Below, piece by piece: positions 7,699-16,750 of a DNA stretch of 64,000 bases; the first letter of the stretch is position 1, and each line of letters opens with the position of its first letter. The translations under genes and the position numbers were made by a program. The stretch is from Streptomyces sp. NBC_01803 (GTDB lineage Bacteria > Actinomycetota > Actinomycetes > Streptomycetales > Streptomycetaceae): assembly GCF_035917415.1 (NCBI RefSeq), contig NZ_CP109073.1, positions 248,001 through 312,000 on the forward strand. Direction: 5' to 3'. Below the pieces are notes generated by a model that saw only the letters and a program-made list of their open reading frames with translations, did no database searches and was not told the origin of the DNA.

Positions 7699-8360
7699 GG
7701 CAACGGCCTACAGACTTAAGCCCTCCACTTCTGGCGCATCACACTAGAACCCCACCGCCTAGAGAAACGCCCTCCAGGGCGGTCACACCCACGTCCACCC
7801 AGGTCAGCCCCCAGATCCAGTACTCCAGGCCGCCGAATTATGCGGAACGAGGCAAGGGGACGGCCGTCTGTCCGCGTCCGTCGTTGTTCACGTTGGCTGT
7901 CCTCTGCGGATGCATGACCTCACCCTCTTTGGAGCGCACCGCGGCCACCAGTTCCCGGGAGGTCTTGGCTCCGACACGGGCGCTTGCGAAGGGTTTCGGC
8001 CGAGATCGGTCGCTGGTGCTCGTGCCGATGGCGCGCATCCTCGGAGCGAGCGCGCTCCAGCGGCACCTCATCCACCGGCGATGCCTTCTTCCTGGCCGAT
8101 CGGCTGCGGGACCTGGATACCGGCCGCATCTCCGGCCCATGGACCGGCCCGCCGCCACCTCCGCCCCGGCGGCCCCGCCGCCTGACGGACTCGTCCTCCC
8201 CGCCGTCCTCGCGAAGGGAGGCCGGCTGGGCTTGCACCGTCCTCAGTGCGTCAGGCATCGCGGCCTGCCTCGGGCCGGGGGAAGCGGCCCCGCGCCGCCG
8301 GACGCACGCACCACCATCGTACGTCCGCCCAGCGGCAGAGCGACGTGCGGGTCAGGGGGC
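7699..8360. other. Mostly unreadable; possible plasmid-transfer protein relic on the minus strand
   Basis: On the minus strand, VDEVPLERARSEDARHRHEH and QRPISAETLRK in one frame continue as RVGAKTSRELVAAVRSKEGE in another, near 7900-8120. This resembles the C-terminal DNA-binding tail of Streptomyces SpdB/DUF2637-type plasmid proteins (ISAE-L-R...GxxxSRELV). If right, it is a frameshifted plasmid or integrative-element scar. The remainder holds nothing I can support. Confidence 0.35.
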
Positions 8361-10523
8361 TCACGAGACGAGAGCCACCTGGACCAGGTTGTCGGAGTAG
8401 ACCCCGGAGTTGCCCAGCGTGCCGTGACGGTCCTGGGTGATCGAATTCACCGAGCTGCCGTGGCTGAACTTGGCCCAGTGGCCGACGTTGGCCATCACCA
8501 GGCCGGGGGGCACCACATCGGTGATCGCAGCGGGACCTTGGAACGAGCCTCGCTCGTTGAACACGCGCACCACGTCGCCCTCCGAGATGCCCCGCGCGGC
8601 AGCGTCGTCGGCGTGGATGAAGACGCACAGGTCGCCCTGGATCTCCCGCTTGTCGTCCTGGTTGGCGTACTGGCTGTTGAGGAAGGCGTGCGGCTTGGGC
8701 GAGACGATGCTCAGCGGGTAGGTCGCGGCGAGATCGGGCGAGGTCGCGGGGGACTCCAGCGCGGGCACGTAGTCGGGCAGTGGGTCGATCGGATCGCCCG
8801 GCTGCATCGCCTCGTACATGGACCGCCAGACCGGGATGACGAAGTTTCCGCCCTCGGCCAAGGACGACTTGAACTCGCACTTCCCTGACGGGGTGGGGAA
8901 GTTCCCCTCGGCGTGCGGGGCGCGCTCCTTGGGACTGCCGACGTTGAGACGGGCGTAGCCGGTCTCCATCAGGGACTCCAGCGTGATGCCTTTCAGGGCG
9001 GGCGCGTCCCAGTCGTGGAAATCGCGGAGCATCTCCTCATCGGTGCGGTCCCAGTAGTCGTCCTCGAAGCCCATCGTCTTCGCCAGGCGGCGGAAGAGTT
9101 CGACGTTGGGGACGCATTCGCCGGGCGGCTCGATGGCCGGCTGGTTGAGCGAGATGTAGAAGTGTCCCCAGGTGACCATGACATCGAGCTGTTCGGCCTG
9201 CATCGTCGCGGGCAGCACGATGTCGGCGTAGCGGGCCGTGTCGGTGATGAAGTGCTCGCTCACCACGGTGAACAGGTCCTCGCGCTCCAGCCCCTGGATG
9301 ATCTTGGCCTGTGCCGGCGCCTGCGAGACCGGGTTGGAGTTGTAGACGAACAGCGACTGGATCGGGGGATCCAGGGCAAGCTCACCGGTGAGTGCCGCGC
9401 CGAGGTCGAGTTCGTTGACGACTCGGGTGCCGTCGGGGATCCAGTCGGAGCGGCAGATGCGGTCGAAGAGGGTCGGGAACTCCCAGATCGGCATTTCGAC
9501 GGCTCCGCCGCCGGGGTAGCGCCACGCACCGACCAGCGCCGGGAGGCAGGTGATCGCGCGGATCGCCTGGGGGCCGCCGTAGCTGCGTTCGAGGGCGACG
9601 CCCTGCCGGATCGCCGCTGGCTGCGTCGTGGCGTACTCGCGAGCCAGGGTGCGGATGTCCTCGGCGGGAATTCCGGTGATCTCCGCGACACGCTCGGCAG
9701 GATACTGCGCGGCTCGCTCGGCGAGTTCGTCGAACCCAACCGTGTGGCGCGCCACGTAGTCCTCGTCGACCAGGTCCTGCTGGATGATCTCGTTGATCAG
9801 CCCCATGGCCAGGGCGCCGTCGGTGGCCGGGCGGATCCGGATATGCCAGTCGGCCTGGTGTGCGGTGCGCGTGCGGACGGGGTCGATGACGACGACTTTG
9901 GCACCGGCCTTCTTCGCCTTGAGGACCAGCGGCCAGACGTGGAGGTTCGTGCTGGTCATGTTCATGCCCCACACGATGATGTACTTGGAGAACTCCAGGC
10001 TCTCCGGGTCGAGCCCGCCGGTACCGCCCACGGTCATGTGCCAGGCGGTCGAGGAGCCGGATTCGCAGTAGGTCTTCTCGGCCACCGTCGAGCCGAGCCT
10101 GTTGAAGAAGGCGTCTCCGGAGGTGAGGCCGTTGAGGACGCCCTGATGCCCGAGGTAGGCGTGAGGCATGATCGCCTGGCTGCCGAACTCGCCAATGATG
10201 TCCTTCCACCGCTCGGCGATGGTCGTCAGCGCCTCATCCCACGAGATCCGCTCGAAGGTCCCCGACCCCTTCGGGCCGGTGCGACGCATCGGGTAGAGGA
10301 GGCGATCGGGGTGGTAGTGGTGGTCAGCGAAGTTGTTGGTCTTCGCGCACAGGCCCCCGCGCGTGAGCGGGTGCTCGCGGTCGCCGACGACCTCGACCAG
10401 CTGGCCCTCGTCGACCTTGTAGAGCATGGCACAGGTGTCGGGGCAGTCGTGGGGGCAGGCTCCACGCACGATCTTGAGAGCTTTGGCCCCTTCGGGGACC
10501 TCAGGACGCAGGGTGGCCGTCAT
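8361..10523 (-). CDS. Molybdopterin-dependent oxidoreductase, DMSO-reductase family
   Basis: I chose the ATG at 10523 (GGAGG six bases upstream), giving 720 residues. The N-terminus has VRGACPHDCPDTC, then RGGLCAKTNNFADHHYHPDR, a four-cysteine Fe4S4 site of the C-x3-C-x3-C-x27+-C kind. The Mo/bis-MGD core follows (SGDAFFNRLGSTVAEKTYC, ESGSSTAWHM, IIVWGMNMTSTNLH, VVVIDPVRTRTAHQADWHI), then a C-terminal dinucleotide-binding domain (PHAFLNSQYAN, DVVRVFNERG). No Tat or Sec signal is present, so it acts in the cytoplasm. The Cys of KTYCESG is a candidate metal ligand, but I cannot prove this. The substrate is unknown; relatives act on formate, polyphenols, oxyanions or acetylene. Nearby are moaEAD, a 7Fe ferredoxin and a ferredoxin reductase, which probably supply cofactor and electrons. 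Confidence 0.88.
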   Translation of the reverse strand: MTATLRPEVPEGAKALKIVRGACPHDCPDTCAMLYKVDEGQLVEVVGDREHPLTRGGLCAKTNNFADHHYHPDRLLYPMRRTGPKGSGTFERISWDEALTTIAERWKDIIGEFGSQAIMPHAYLGHQGVLNGLTSGDAFFNRLGSTVAEKTYCESGSSTAWHMTVGGTGGLDPESLEFSKYIIVWGMNMTSTNLHVWPLVLKAKKAGAKVVVIDPVRTRTAHQADWHIRIRPATDGALAMGLINEIIQQDLVDEDYVARHTVGFDELAERAAQYPAERVAEITGIPAEDIRTLAREYATTQPAAIRQGVALERSYGGPQAIRAITCLPALVGAWRYPGGGAVEMPIWEFPTLFDRICRSDWIPDGTRVVNELDLGAALTGELALDPPIQSLFVYNSNPVSQAPAQAKIIQGLEREDLFTVVSEHFITDTARYADIVLPATMQAEQLDVMVTWGHFYISLNQPAIEPPGECVPNVELFRRLAKTMGFEDDYWDRTDEEMLRDFHDWDAPALKGITLESLMETGYARLNVGSPKERAPHAEGNFPTPSGKCEFKSSLAEGGNFVIPVWRSMYEAMQPGDPIDPLPDYVPALESPATSPDLAATYPLSIVSPKPHAFLNSQYANQDDKREIQGDLCVFIHADDAAARGISEGDVVRVFNERGSFQGPAAITDVVPPGLVMANVGHWAKFSHGSSVNSITQDRHGTLGNSGVYSDNLVQVALVS

Positions 10524-10914
10524 CGGTGACCTCCACAGCTCGGGGACTTTGGCTCGGGCAGGTGCCTGAGGTCCTCGACATCGGAGACCGCACCTCGACC
10601 TAGGAGATAGTGTGTCAAGGACCACCGGCTGGTTGAACCGGCGAATGGAGGGTGTCAAACAATTCGTTAGACCGCGTTTGACCTGCTGTTTTACATTCAC
10701 GCCACATGACCGAAACCGCGCGGTGTCCCTTCGGGACGTGTCGCGACCGCTGGCCCCGCCCACTTTCTTGAGCTGGTCGAAGAGCGCCGTCGTCGTTCAC
10801 TACGCTGAGCACGGACGTGCCTTCCCGGCCGGCGCAGCAACGTCGGCCTTGCTCGGTGACCTATCGATCTCCCGGGAAGGCACGTCCTCCCGGACTGATC
10901 CACAGGTCCTGAGC
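10524..10914. promoter_or_regulatory. Upstream region of the molybdoenzyme with an inverted repeat
   Basis: No gene is visible. GTCAAAC at 10654-10660 and GTTTGAC at 10676-10682 form a perfect 7-bp inverted repeat with a 15-bp spacer, about 130-160 bp before the molybdoenzyme ATG. It could bind a regulator such as one of the two NarL-type proteins nearby. No sequence identity to the cupin/moaE operators is seen. Confidence 0.4.
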
Positions 10915-11623
10915 ATTGCTCGGTCGCGTCGCGTGTGGGATACACGGTGACCACCGGCTGCTCGTCGGTGAACAGGGTCCACTGACGTGTCGCCGGGTCG
11001 AGTTGCTCGAAAGGGACGTCGACGTCGATGCCCATGACGTCGAGGATGTCGCGCAGATTCTTGCCATGCCACGCACCCGGCCACGCGGCGATGGCACCGT
11101 CCCTGATGCTGAGTGAAGGGTCCGGGGCCAGACCGCTCTCCGAGACGCCGTAGCGGCGTCCGGTCCCCCGGCAGTCCTGGCAGGCGCCGGCATGGCTTCG
11201 CGGCGAGAACGACTCGGCCTCGAGATGCTCCGTTCCTGCCGGATAGTCCCCGGCGCGCGACATCAGAAGCCGCGGACCATCTGACGTGATCGATAGCGTC
11301 CCGACCGTTGAGCGACTGCCGGGTACAGCACGCTGCTGGCGAACCGCTACCGAAGGCGGCAGGCCGGTGATGGACCGGGCTCTGGGCCGACCCACCTGAT
11401 CGATGACACGACGCGCGTACGGCGAGATCGTGTGTCAGCAGCCGCCGCTGTGCCTCGCCGAAGAGCGTGTCGAAGACGAGCGAGGACTTTCCCGACCCCG
11501 AGACGCCAGTGACCATGACGAACTTGCGCAAGGGCAGCCTGAGGGTGAGGTCCTGGAGATTGTTCTCCCGCGCCCCCGGACCTCGAGCCACTCATCCACG
11601 GCGGGCCGTTCATGCGGCGGCAT
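10915..11623 (-). pseudogene. UvrA-like ABC ATPase, truncated and frameshifted
   Basis: From an ATG at 11623, [11 protein letters not shown] leads through a one-base shift into [20 protein letters not shown], then [20 protein letters not shown], the Walker A of the UvrA family. A second shift near 11395 moves to a frame with [38 protein letters not shown] (half zinc finger) and a stretch ending [19 protein letters not shown]. After about 230 residues similarity ends near 10915, where a roughly 750-residue UvrA-like protein (often a drug-resistance paralogue) should continue. No signature or Walker B region remains. It is a dead gene facing the sensor kinase promoter. Confidence 0.8.
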
Positions 11624-11838
11624 CGATCCTCCGGGGTGCTGCTTGCCGGACTCGAACCGAGGCGGGGGGCCGAAGCGCCGAGGAACCCGCACACGAAGGC
11701 AGCTCGCCCGGGATGCCCACAGGACTCCCGGCGTATCCCTCGCATCCGCCAGGGGCACTCGTTAATGACGCCGAAACGCTTCCCTGTCACATTGGGCGGA
11801 TCGGATGGGCAGAAGACGACACCATACGAGGGGCCGGG

Positions 11839-13152
11839 ATGTGCTACAGCATCACTGACGTGCAAGACCTGCACGCGCTGGCGACCACGGTGCGGAAGCT
11901 GACTGCCATCAACGATCCCCGCCTGTTGGCCGTCCGCACGTGTGCCGCCGTCGCCGAGCTGACCGACTTCGGTTGTGTGGCGCTGGCTCTGGTCGATGAG
12001 CCGGGCCTGATGCGCGTGGTTGCCTCGAGCGGTTTCTCCCGCTCGCTCGTCGGGCAGACGGTCTCCGAAGGCGATGGCCTGGGCGGAAACGCGCTCAAGG
12101 CTGGAGAGTCCCTGTTGGTCGATGACGAGGTCGCCATCGACACGAACACTTTGCTGGGAGGACCGAGGGCTGACCCGGTCTTCGGGCGTCTGCTGCCGCC
12201 GGACACCCGCTACGAGGGCTTCCTGTCCGAGACCACTGCCGCCGTTGCGCAGCCCGTCATCCACGCCGGAACCGTCGTGGGGATGATCTACGCCGGCTAT
12301 ACCGGCGGCCAGTCACACGAACACGGCCCTCTCGCGATGCTCAGCGAGTTCAGCGCCTTTCTTGCCCCCCTGCTGGTCTCGGTCACCCACATCGGCCAAC
12401 GCGAGCAGACAGCGCGGGCCGAGGAACGTCAGCAAGTCGTCCAGCAGCTGCATGACACCTCCTTGCAGCTGCTTTTCGGAATCAGGCTCTCGGCCCAGTC
12501 TCTGCTTCAGGACGACCTCTCGCCGCATGTGCGTGAAAAGATCGGAGAGATCGAGTCGTCGGCACTGAACGCGAGCAGGTTTCTCCGCGAGACGATCCGC
12601 GAGACGCTCGGAGCGCAACGGAATCTCGTAGTCACGGTACAGCGGTTCGTCGAGGCGTTCTCGGCGCGCTCGGCGATCCCGGCCCAGCTCATCGTTCTCG
12701 GCGAGCCCCGAAGCCATCAAGACGAGGTTGAACGGGCCATCCTGACCGCGGTTCGAGAGTTCCTCCACAACATCGAGAAGCATGCCCACGCGTCGACAGC
12801 CGCCGTGAGCCTCACCTACCGCGACGACATGCTCGTCGGGGTAGTCCAGGATGACGGCGTCGGTGTACCCGACGACTTCCGGCCACCGGTGATCCCGAAC
12901 GCGAGCTGTGGCCTCGGCCTGGTCAACGTCGCCCAGTCGGTCGCCCTCCTCGGTGGGAGCGTCACCTGGGAACGCAACGAGGACGGCGGGACGACGGCCC
13001 GGATCTCCGTACCGACCAACCCGACGGTACGCCAAGACGTGCTCGTCGCCGATGCCCACGAGCTGCCTGAAACCCCCTGCGTTTGCGGGTTCGCTCGTGA
13101 GGCTCGCGACGACAGGGTAAGGGCATTGATCCGAGACGGACCAGGAGCGTGA
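11839..13152 (+). CDS. GAF-domain sensor histidine kinase (HisKA_3 / NarX-DegS type)
   Basis: The ATG at 11839 follows AGGGGCCGGG and gives 437 residues. Residues about 15-180 form a GAF domain (RLLAVRTCAAVAELTDFGCV, then GMIYAGYTGGQ). A HisKA_3 dimerisation helix follows with the phospho-acceptor His205 in QQLHDTSLQLLFGI. An HATPase_c domain ends the protein, with the N-box REFLHNIEKHAHAS, DDGVGVPDDF and CGLGLVNVAQSVALLGGSV. There are no membrane segments, so a soluble cytoplasmic sensor is expected, possibly of redox state or a small ligand. It is the first gene of a tight operon with the 7Fe ferredoxin (1-bp gap) and a NarL-type regulator (overlap). A longer in-frame start upstream would overlap the UvrA relic and is unlikely. 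Confidence 0.9.
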   Translation: MCYSITDVQDLHALATTVRKLTAINDPRLLAVRTCAAVAELTDFGCVALALVDEPGLMRVVASSGFSRSLVGQTVSEGDGLGGNALKAGESLLVDDEVAIDTNTLLGGPRADPVFGRLLPPDTRYEGFLSETTAAVAQPVIHAGTVVGMIYAGYTGGQSHEHGPLAMLSEFSAFLAPLLVSVTHIGQREQTARAEERQQVVQQLHDTSLQLLFGIRLSAQSLLQDDLSPHVREKIGEIESSALNASRFLRETIRETLGAQRNLVVTVQRFVEAFSARSAIPAQLIVLGEPRSHQDEVERAILTAVREFLHNIEKHAHASTAAVSLTYRDDMLVGVVQDDGVGVPDDFRPPVIPNASCGLGLVNVAQSVALLGGSVTWERNEDGGTTARISVPTNPTVRQDVLVADAHELPETPCVCGFAREARDDRVRALIRDGPGA

Positions 13153-13153
13153 G

Positions 13154-13441
13154 ATGACCTATGTGATCACCGCCGGCTGTGCTGACATCATGGACCGCGC
13201 GTGCATGGAGCAGTGCCCGGTCGATGCGATCGTCCCCGGCCAGCGCATGGCCTACATCAACCCGGCGGACTGCATCGATTGCGGAGCCTGCGTCCCCGCG
13301 TGCCCGCAGAACGCCGTCTTCGCCGCGCGGCTGGTCCCTGCCGAACTCGCGGACTACACCGCTGTGAACGCCGAGTTCTTCGACGGGGACGGTTCCACCG
13401 ATCACCCCCGTCTGGCGGAGCTGGTCGATCGGGGTCTCTGA
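13154..13441 (+). CDS. 7Fe ferredoxin ([3Fe-4S][4Fe-4S])
   Basis: This 95-residue protein has Cys9, Cys17, Cys21 (ACMEQCPVD) and Cys40, Cys43, Cys46, Cys50 (DCIDCGACVPACP). The C-x7-C-x3-C-P plus C-x2-C-x2-C-x3-C-P pattern is that of bacterial 7Fe ferredoxins: Cys9, Cys17 and Cys50 bind the 3Fe cluster and the other four bind the 4Fe cluster. The ATG comes one base after the kinase stop, with AGGAG inside the kinase 3' end; its own stop overlaps the next ATG (TGATG). Placement between a kinase and its regulator is unusual and suggests that the carrier is made with the signalling pair. Its likely partners are the FprA-type reductase and the molybdoenzyme. Confidence 0.93.
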   Translation: MTYVITAGCADIMDRACMEQCPVDAIVPGQRMAYINPADCIDCGACVPACPQNAVFAARLVPAELADYTAVNAEFFDGDGSTDHPRLAELVDRGL

Positions 13442-14100
13442 TGGGGCAGTCGGCCCCGACCAGGGCGGTCTCACGCATCGTTCTGGTGGACGACCACCCA
13501 CTGGTCCTGTCCGGACTGCGGTCGCTTCTGGAGACCGCGAGCAGGTTCGAGGTAGTCGCGTCGTTCATCGATGCGTGCTCCGCCGTGGAACATATCCGCC
13601 GAGTGCGCCCCGACCTCGTGATCTGTGACGTCCGGCTCTCCAACAATGAGCTGGGACCGGACGTCTGCCGCCGGATCCTCGCTGATTCGCCTGAGACCAG
13701 AGTCGTGATGTTCAGTGCGTTCATGGACGCCAGGATCCTGCGCGCGTGCCTGGACGAAGGCGCGTCCGCCGTCCTGCTGAAGACCTCGGGGGAACTCGAC
13801 CTGATGGACACGCTCACGCGCGTTCTGGACGGTGAGCGCGTGATCGACCCGAGCGTGGCCGAGGCCGTCCTGAGCGTCCAGGTGCTCTCGGTGGACGGCG
13901 CCCTGCTCTCGGAACTCAGACCCAGTGAGCACAAGGTCTTGCGGCTGCTCTCGGCGGGCCTGAGCACCCGTGAGATCGAGTGCGAGCTGGGGCTGGCCAA
14001 CAGCACAGTCCGCGGGTACACGCAGTCCCTGATGGAGAAGCTGGACGCCCACTCCCGCGTGGAACTGGTGGTGAAGGCGCGTGAGCTGCGCCTGGTCTGA
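13441..14100 (+). CDS. NarL/FixJ-family response regulator (partner of the GAF kinase)
   Basis: The 219-residue product starts at the ATG that overlaps the ferredoxin stop. The receiver domain has the acidic pair in IVLVDDHP, the phospho-acceptor Asp63 in LVICDVRLS and a Lys in AVLLKTSG. The C-terminal LuxR-type helix-turn-helix reads LRPSEHKVLRLLSAGLSTRE, then IECELGLANSTVRGYTQSLM. Its operon position makes it the cognate regulator of the upstream kinase. Targets are unknown; the molybdoenzyme promoter and the cupin/moaE intergenic region are the obvious candidates. Confidence 0.92.
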   Translation: MGQSAPTRAVSRIVLVDDHPLVLSGLRSLLETASRFEVVASFIDACSAVEHIRRVRPDLVICDVRLSNNELGPDVCRRILADSPETRVVMFSAFMDARILRACLDEGASAVLLKTSGELDLMDTLTRVLDGERVIDPSVAEAVLSVQVLSVDGALLSELRPSEHKVLRLLSAGLSTREIECELGLANSTVRGYTQSLMEKLDAHSRVELVVKARELRLV

Positions 14101-14149
14101 CAACGTTCGGCCGCCGTTCGCGAGACAGGAGCAACCCGCGGCATGGCCA

Positions 14150-14437
14150 GCACCACCCGCGGATCGTCGCCGGGTACGACGCGGCCCCGAACGGCGAGAA
14201 GGGCGCGACCCTGCGGCGCGAGCGGCTGCCTGCACACCCCGGCGTCCGTCCACTTCGGCACCGCCGACCTGGTCCGCGAGCAGCGCGCGGTTCACCCTCG
14301 CCGAGGCGTACGCACGTCACCCCGAACGCTGCGCGCGCCGCCCCGTGCCGCCCGCGATACCCGACCAGGTCCGGATCAACGCACCGAAGCCGGAGACAGA
14401 CCCCGCACAACAGTCCACCCGGCGTCAAGCCATCTCA
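14150..14437 (+). mobile_element. IS3-family element collapsed by internal deletion
   Basis: RIVAGYDAAPNGEKGATLRR near 14161-14220 matches the OrfA of Streptomyces IS3 elements. It then jumps directly to LHTPASVHFGTADLVREQRA and, after a frame change near 14297, TLAEAYARHPERCARRPVPP, which is the extreme C-terminus of OrfB. About 1 kb including the DDE core is missing, as if deleted between LRRE of OrfA and LHTPA of OrfB. The debris ends inside the 3' end of the convergent reductase gene. Confidence 0.7.
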
Positions 14438-15846
14438 TTCGACGTGAGACCTTCCGAGGCGATCGCCAGCAGCTCGCCCCTGGTCGCGATCTTCGCCCGG
14501 GCGCGGTCTCGGCGCGCACCTCGTTCGACCTCCGCGGCGTCGATCTTCTCCCACCCTTGCTGGGTCACCGGGCACACGCCCCGGTCCGCGAGCAGAGCCC
14601 ATACCGCCGCGAGCCCGCCGCGAGCCTGGTCCCGGAGCAGGGCACCGCTCTGGGTGTCGGCGAGGATCGTTTGAATGGTTTCTCGCGCACACTTCCGGTT
14701 CGTACCGAGCGCCCCCTGTGCCCCGCGCTTGAACCAGCCGGTTGCGTAGATCGGCGACGTGTCATGGGGGCCGCCCGCGGCCGCCGGCTCCCGCGGCTGG
14801 TCCGACGGCACGATCAGCCGACCTCGTTCATGCTCCACGCCACCGCCGGGCCCGAGACCGATGCCCGCCGCGGGACTGACGGCATACCCCACGGCACTGA
14901 CCACGGCGTCGGTCTCCAGTGTCACAAGGGTGGGCTGCCCGTCAAGCCGACCGTGGCGAACCTGCCGTGCGACAAGCCGACACACCCGATCCACGCCCTC
15001 CACCTCCTGGCCCCCTATCTCCAGTGGTTCGGTCCAGAACCGAAATCGCAGCGTGCGGCCGCCGGGCGACGGCTCGGCGCCGCGGTCGGCCCAGCGACGG
15101 AAGATGGTCAGATTGGCCTCGACGTCACGGCTGGACGCGGCGGTCGTCTGCTCTTCCTCGGTCAGCTCGAGGTCCCGCGGATCGACCTCGATGCGGATCC
15201 CCTCGAGCTCATCGAGGTCGAGCAGCTCGGTCGGGGAGAAGCGGCTGTGCGTCGGGCCGCGTCTCGCGACCAGGTCGACTCGTGAGATCGGCTGCCTCTC
15301 GAGGGCATCGAGGACCTGCTCGGGGACGTCGGTCCGGGCAAGGCCGTCGGCCCCTCGGAGCAACACCCGGGCCACGTCGAGTGCGACATTCCCGGCGCCG
15401 GCGACGACGACCGAGGATCCCAGCTGCGGGGGCTCCGCGTCCGGGTGCCCGTTGTACCAGGAGACGATCTCGCCGGCTGAATGGTGCCCCCGCAGGGTGG
15501 CACCCGGGATCGCGAGCTTGCGAGCGGCGGAGGCTCCCAGTGCCAGGATCGTGGCGTGGTGGTGGGACGCGAGTTCCTGAAGGCTGATGGTGCTGCCCAA
15601 CTCGACGTTGCCGACGAAGCTCACGCGGTCATCGGCCAAGGTCGCCCGCAGCTTGCTCTCGATCGACTTCATTCGGAGGTGGTCGGGAGCAATCCCGTAG
15701 CGCACCAGACCCATGGGGGTGGGGAGACGGTCATAGATCACGACGTGGACGTCATGGAGTGCTCCGAGGAGCTCTGCCGCCGCGAACAGTCCGGAGGGAC
15801 CGGCGCCGACAATGGCCACCGTCAGGTGGGCCGGGTGGGCGTTCAT
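14425..15846 (-). CDS. fprA: FprA-type ferredoxin/flavodoxin-NADP+ reductase (adrenodoxin reductase family)
   Basis: This 473-residue flavoprotein has the FAD motif VAIVGAGPSGLFAAAELL, the family hallmark TPMGLVRYGIAPDH, the NADP-binding motif VVVAGAGNVALDVARVLL and the C-terminal FAD segment ATGWFKRGAQGALGTNRK. The size and motifs match mycobacterial FprA. It passes electrons between NADPH and ferredoxins, and the 7Fe ferredoxin at 13154 is the obvious partner. Its ATG is preceded by AAGGATG. The gene is downstream of, and co-directional with, the second response regulator (133-bp gap). The C-terminal tail is longer than typical, and its 3' end touches an IS3 relic. Paralogues often exist elsewhere in such genomes, so the symbol denotes the family. 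Confidence 0.9.
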   Translation of the reverse strand: MNAHPAHLTVAIVGAGPSGLFAAAELLGALHDVHVVIYDRLPTPMGLVRYGIAPDHLRMKSIESKLRATLADDRVSFVGNVELGSTISLQELASHHHATILALGASAARKLAIPGATLRGHHSAGEIVSWYNGHPDAEPPQLGSSVVVAGAGNVALDVARVLLRGADGLARTDVPEQVLDALERQPISRVDLVARRGPTHSRFSPTELLDLDELEGIRIEVDPRDLELTEEEQTTAASSRDVEANLTIFRRWADRGAEPSPGGRTLRFRFWTEPLEIGGQEVEGVDRVCRLVARQVRHGRLDGQPTLVTLETDAVVSAVGYAVSPAAGIGLGPGGGVEHERGRLIVPSDQPREPAAAGGPHDTSPIYATGWFKRGAQGALGTNRKCARETIQTILADTQSGALLRDQARGGLAAVWALLADRGVCPVTQQGWEKIDAAEVERGARRDRARAKIATRGELLAIASEGLTSNEMA

Positions 15847-15979
15847 GTCACATCCTTGTGGAGATCAAAGGACAGCGCGGTCGCGCGACATCGTCTCGCA
15901 GAGACGGTCAGTCCGCTGTCGATGTTTGCGTGACCGTCGACGCTGACTGCGACGGGATCGCCATGCTGGGCGGCGCGGC

Positions 15980-16621
15980 TCAGAGGAGTCCGCTGCGCTG
16001 GGCTGCCAGTAAGACCTGGACCCGGCTGTGCACGTTCAGCTTGCGCATCGCGGACTGGAGATAACTACGAACAGTGTTGGCGGTGAGGTGGAGTTCGTCT
16101 GCCATCGCCTCGGTGCTTTTTCCTTCGGCGACCAGACGTACGACATCGTGCTCGCGCTGAGTCAGCACCGGCTGGCCCACGGGTCGTTCCACGCCTCGGA
16201 TCCCTCTTGCCGGGGTAGGCCTCAAGATAGTGCGCACACCCGAGGAGATCGTGATCCGTCCGCCGAGGGCACGGGTGATGGCCGCCGGGATGTCGCTGTC
16301 GCCGTCAGTCTTGAGAAGGAAGCCGCTGCAGCCGGCCGCGAGGTTGGACTCGACGAGTTCGCGGTCAGCCGTCGCGGAGATCAGGATGGCCTTGATACCG
16401 GCGCCCATCGAGACCAGCTCCCGGGCTGCACGGGCACCATCCGATCCGCGTAGATCGATATCGATGACGGCGACCTGTACCATGCCGGTCACTGCCTCGG
16501 CGACGACCTCGTGTTCCTCTTGGCAGGTGCGGACAACCGCCATGCCTCGGTGTCTTTCGATGGCCTCGACGATACCGCGCAGGACGATCGGGTGATCTTC
16601 CGCGACAAGAACCCGGATCAT
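15980..16621 (-). CDS. NarL/FixJ-family response regulator, second copy
   Basis: The ATG at 16621 has GGGAG upstream and gives 213 residues; a longer frame from 16657 lacks a ribosome site. The receiver domain begins MIRVLVAEDHPIVLRG, with a likely phospho-acceptor Asp54 in VAVIDIDLRGSDG and a Lys in GFLLKTDGD. The HTH reads LTQREHDVVRLVAEGKSTEA, then MADELHLTANTVRSYLQSAM. It is clearly divergent from the regulator at 13441 and has no kinase gene of its own here, so the GAF kinase may phosphorylate both. It lies between the cupin and fprA on the same strand. Confidence 0.92.
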   Translation of the reverse strand: MIRVLVAEDHPIVLRGIVEAIERHRGMAVVRTCQEEHEVVAEAVTGMVQVAVIDIDLRGSDGARAARELVSMGAGIKAILISATADRELVESNLAAGCSGFLLKTDGDSDIPAAITRALGGRITISSGVRTILRPTPARGIRGVERPVGQPVLTQREHDVVRLVAEGKSTEAMADELHLTANTVRSYLQSAMRKLNVHSRVQVLLAAQRSGLL

Positions 16622-16717
16622 TCGGCTCTCCCTTGACGCTTCTCCCTCGGGCTGCACCGCGACCCAGCCCCGTCACCCAGTACTGCCAACCAGGCGAATC
16701 GGTGCCGCGGCCCGGCG

Positions 16718-16742
16718 CTGGGGCCGGCCGGACCGGCCCCAG
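16718..16742. terminator. Hairpin between the cupin and response-regulator genes
   Basis: CTGGGGCCGG at 16718-16727 pairs perfectly with CCGGCCCCAG at 16733-16742 around a 5-nt loop, nine bases past the cupin stop. It should end cupin transcripts, or attenuate readthrough into the regulator and fprA. Confidence 0.65.
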
Positions 16743-16750
16743 TAGCCGGC

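Noticed and set aside
8913..10529. 538-codon plus-strand frame opposite the molybdoenzyme
   Set aside because: It is antisense to conserved Fe-S and molybdopterin motifs, and its own translation shows no family.
10541..10560. A third copy of the cupin/moaE operator before the molybdoenzyme (CAGGTGCCTGAGGT)
   Set aside because: It shares only a partial CAGGTGC and needs a gap to align, so the match is no better than chance.
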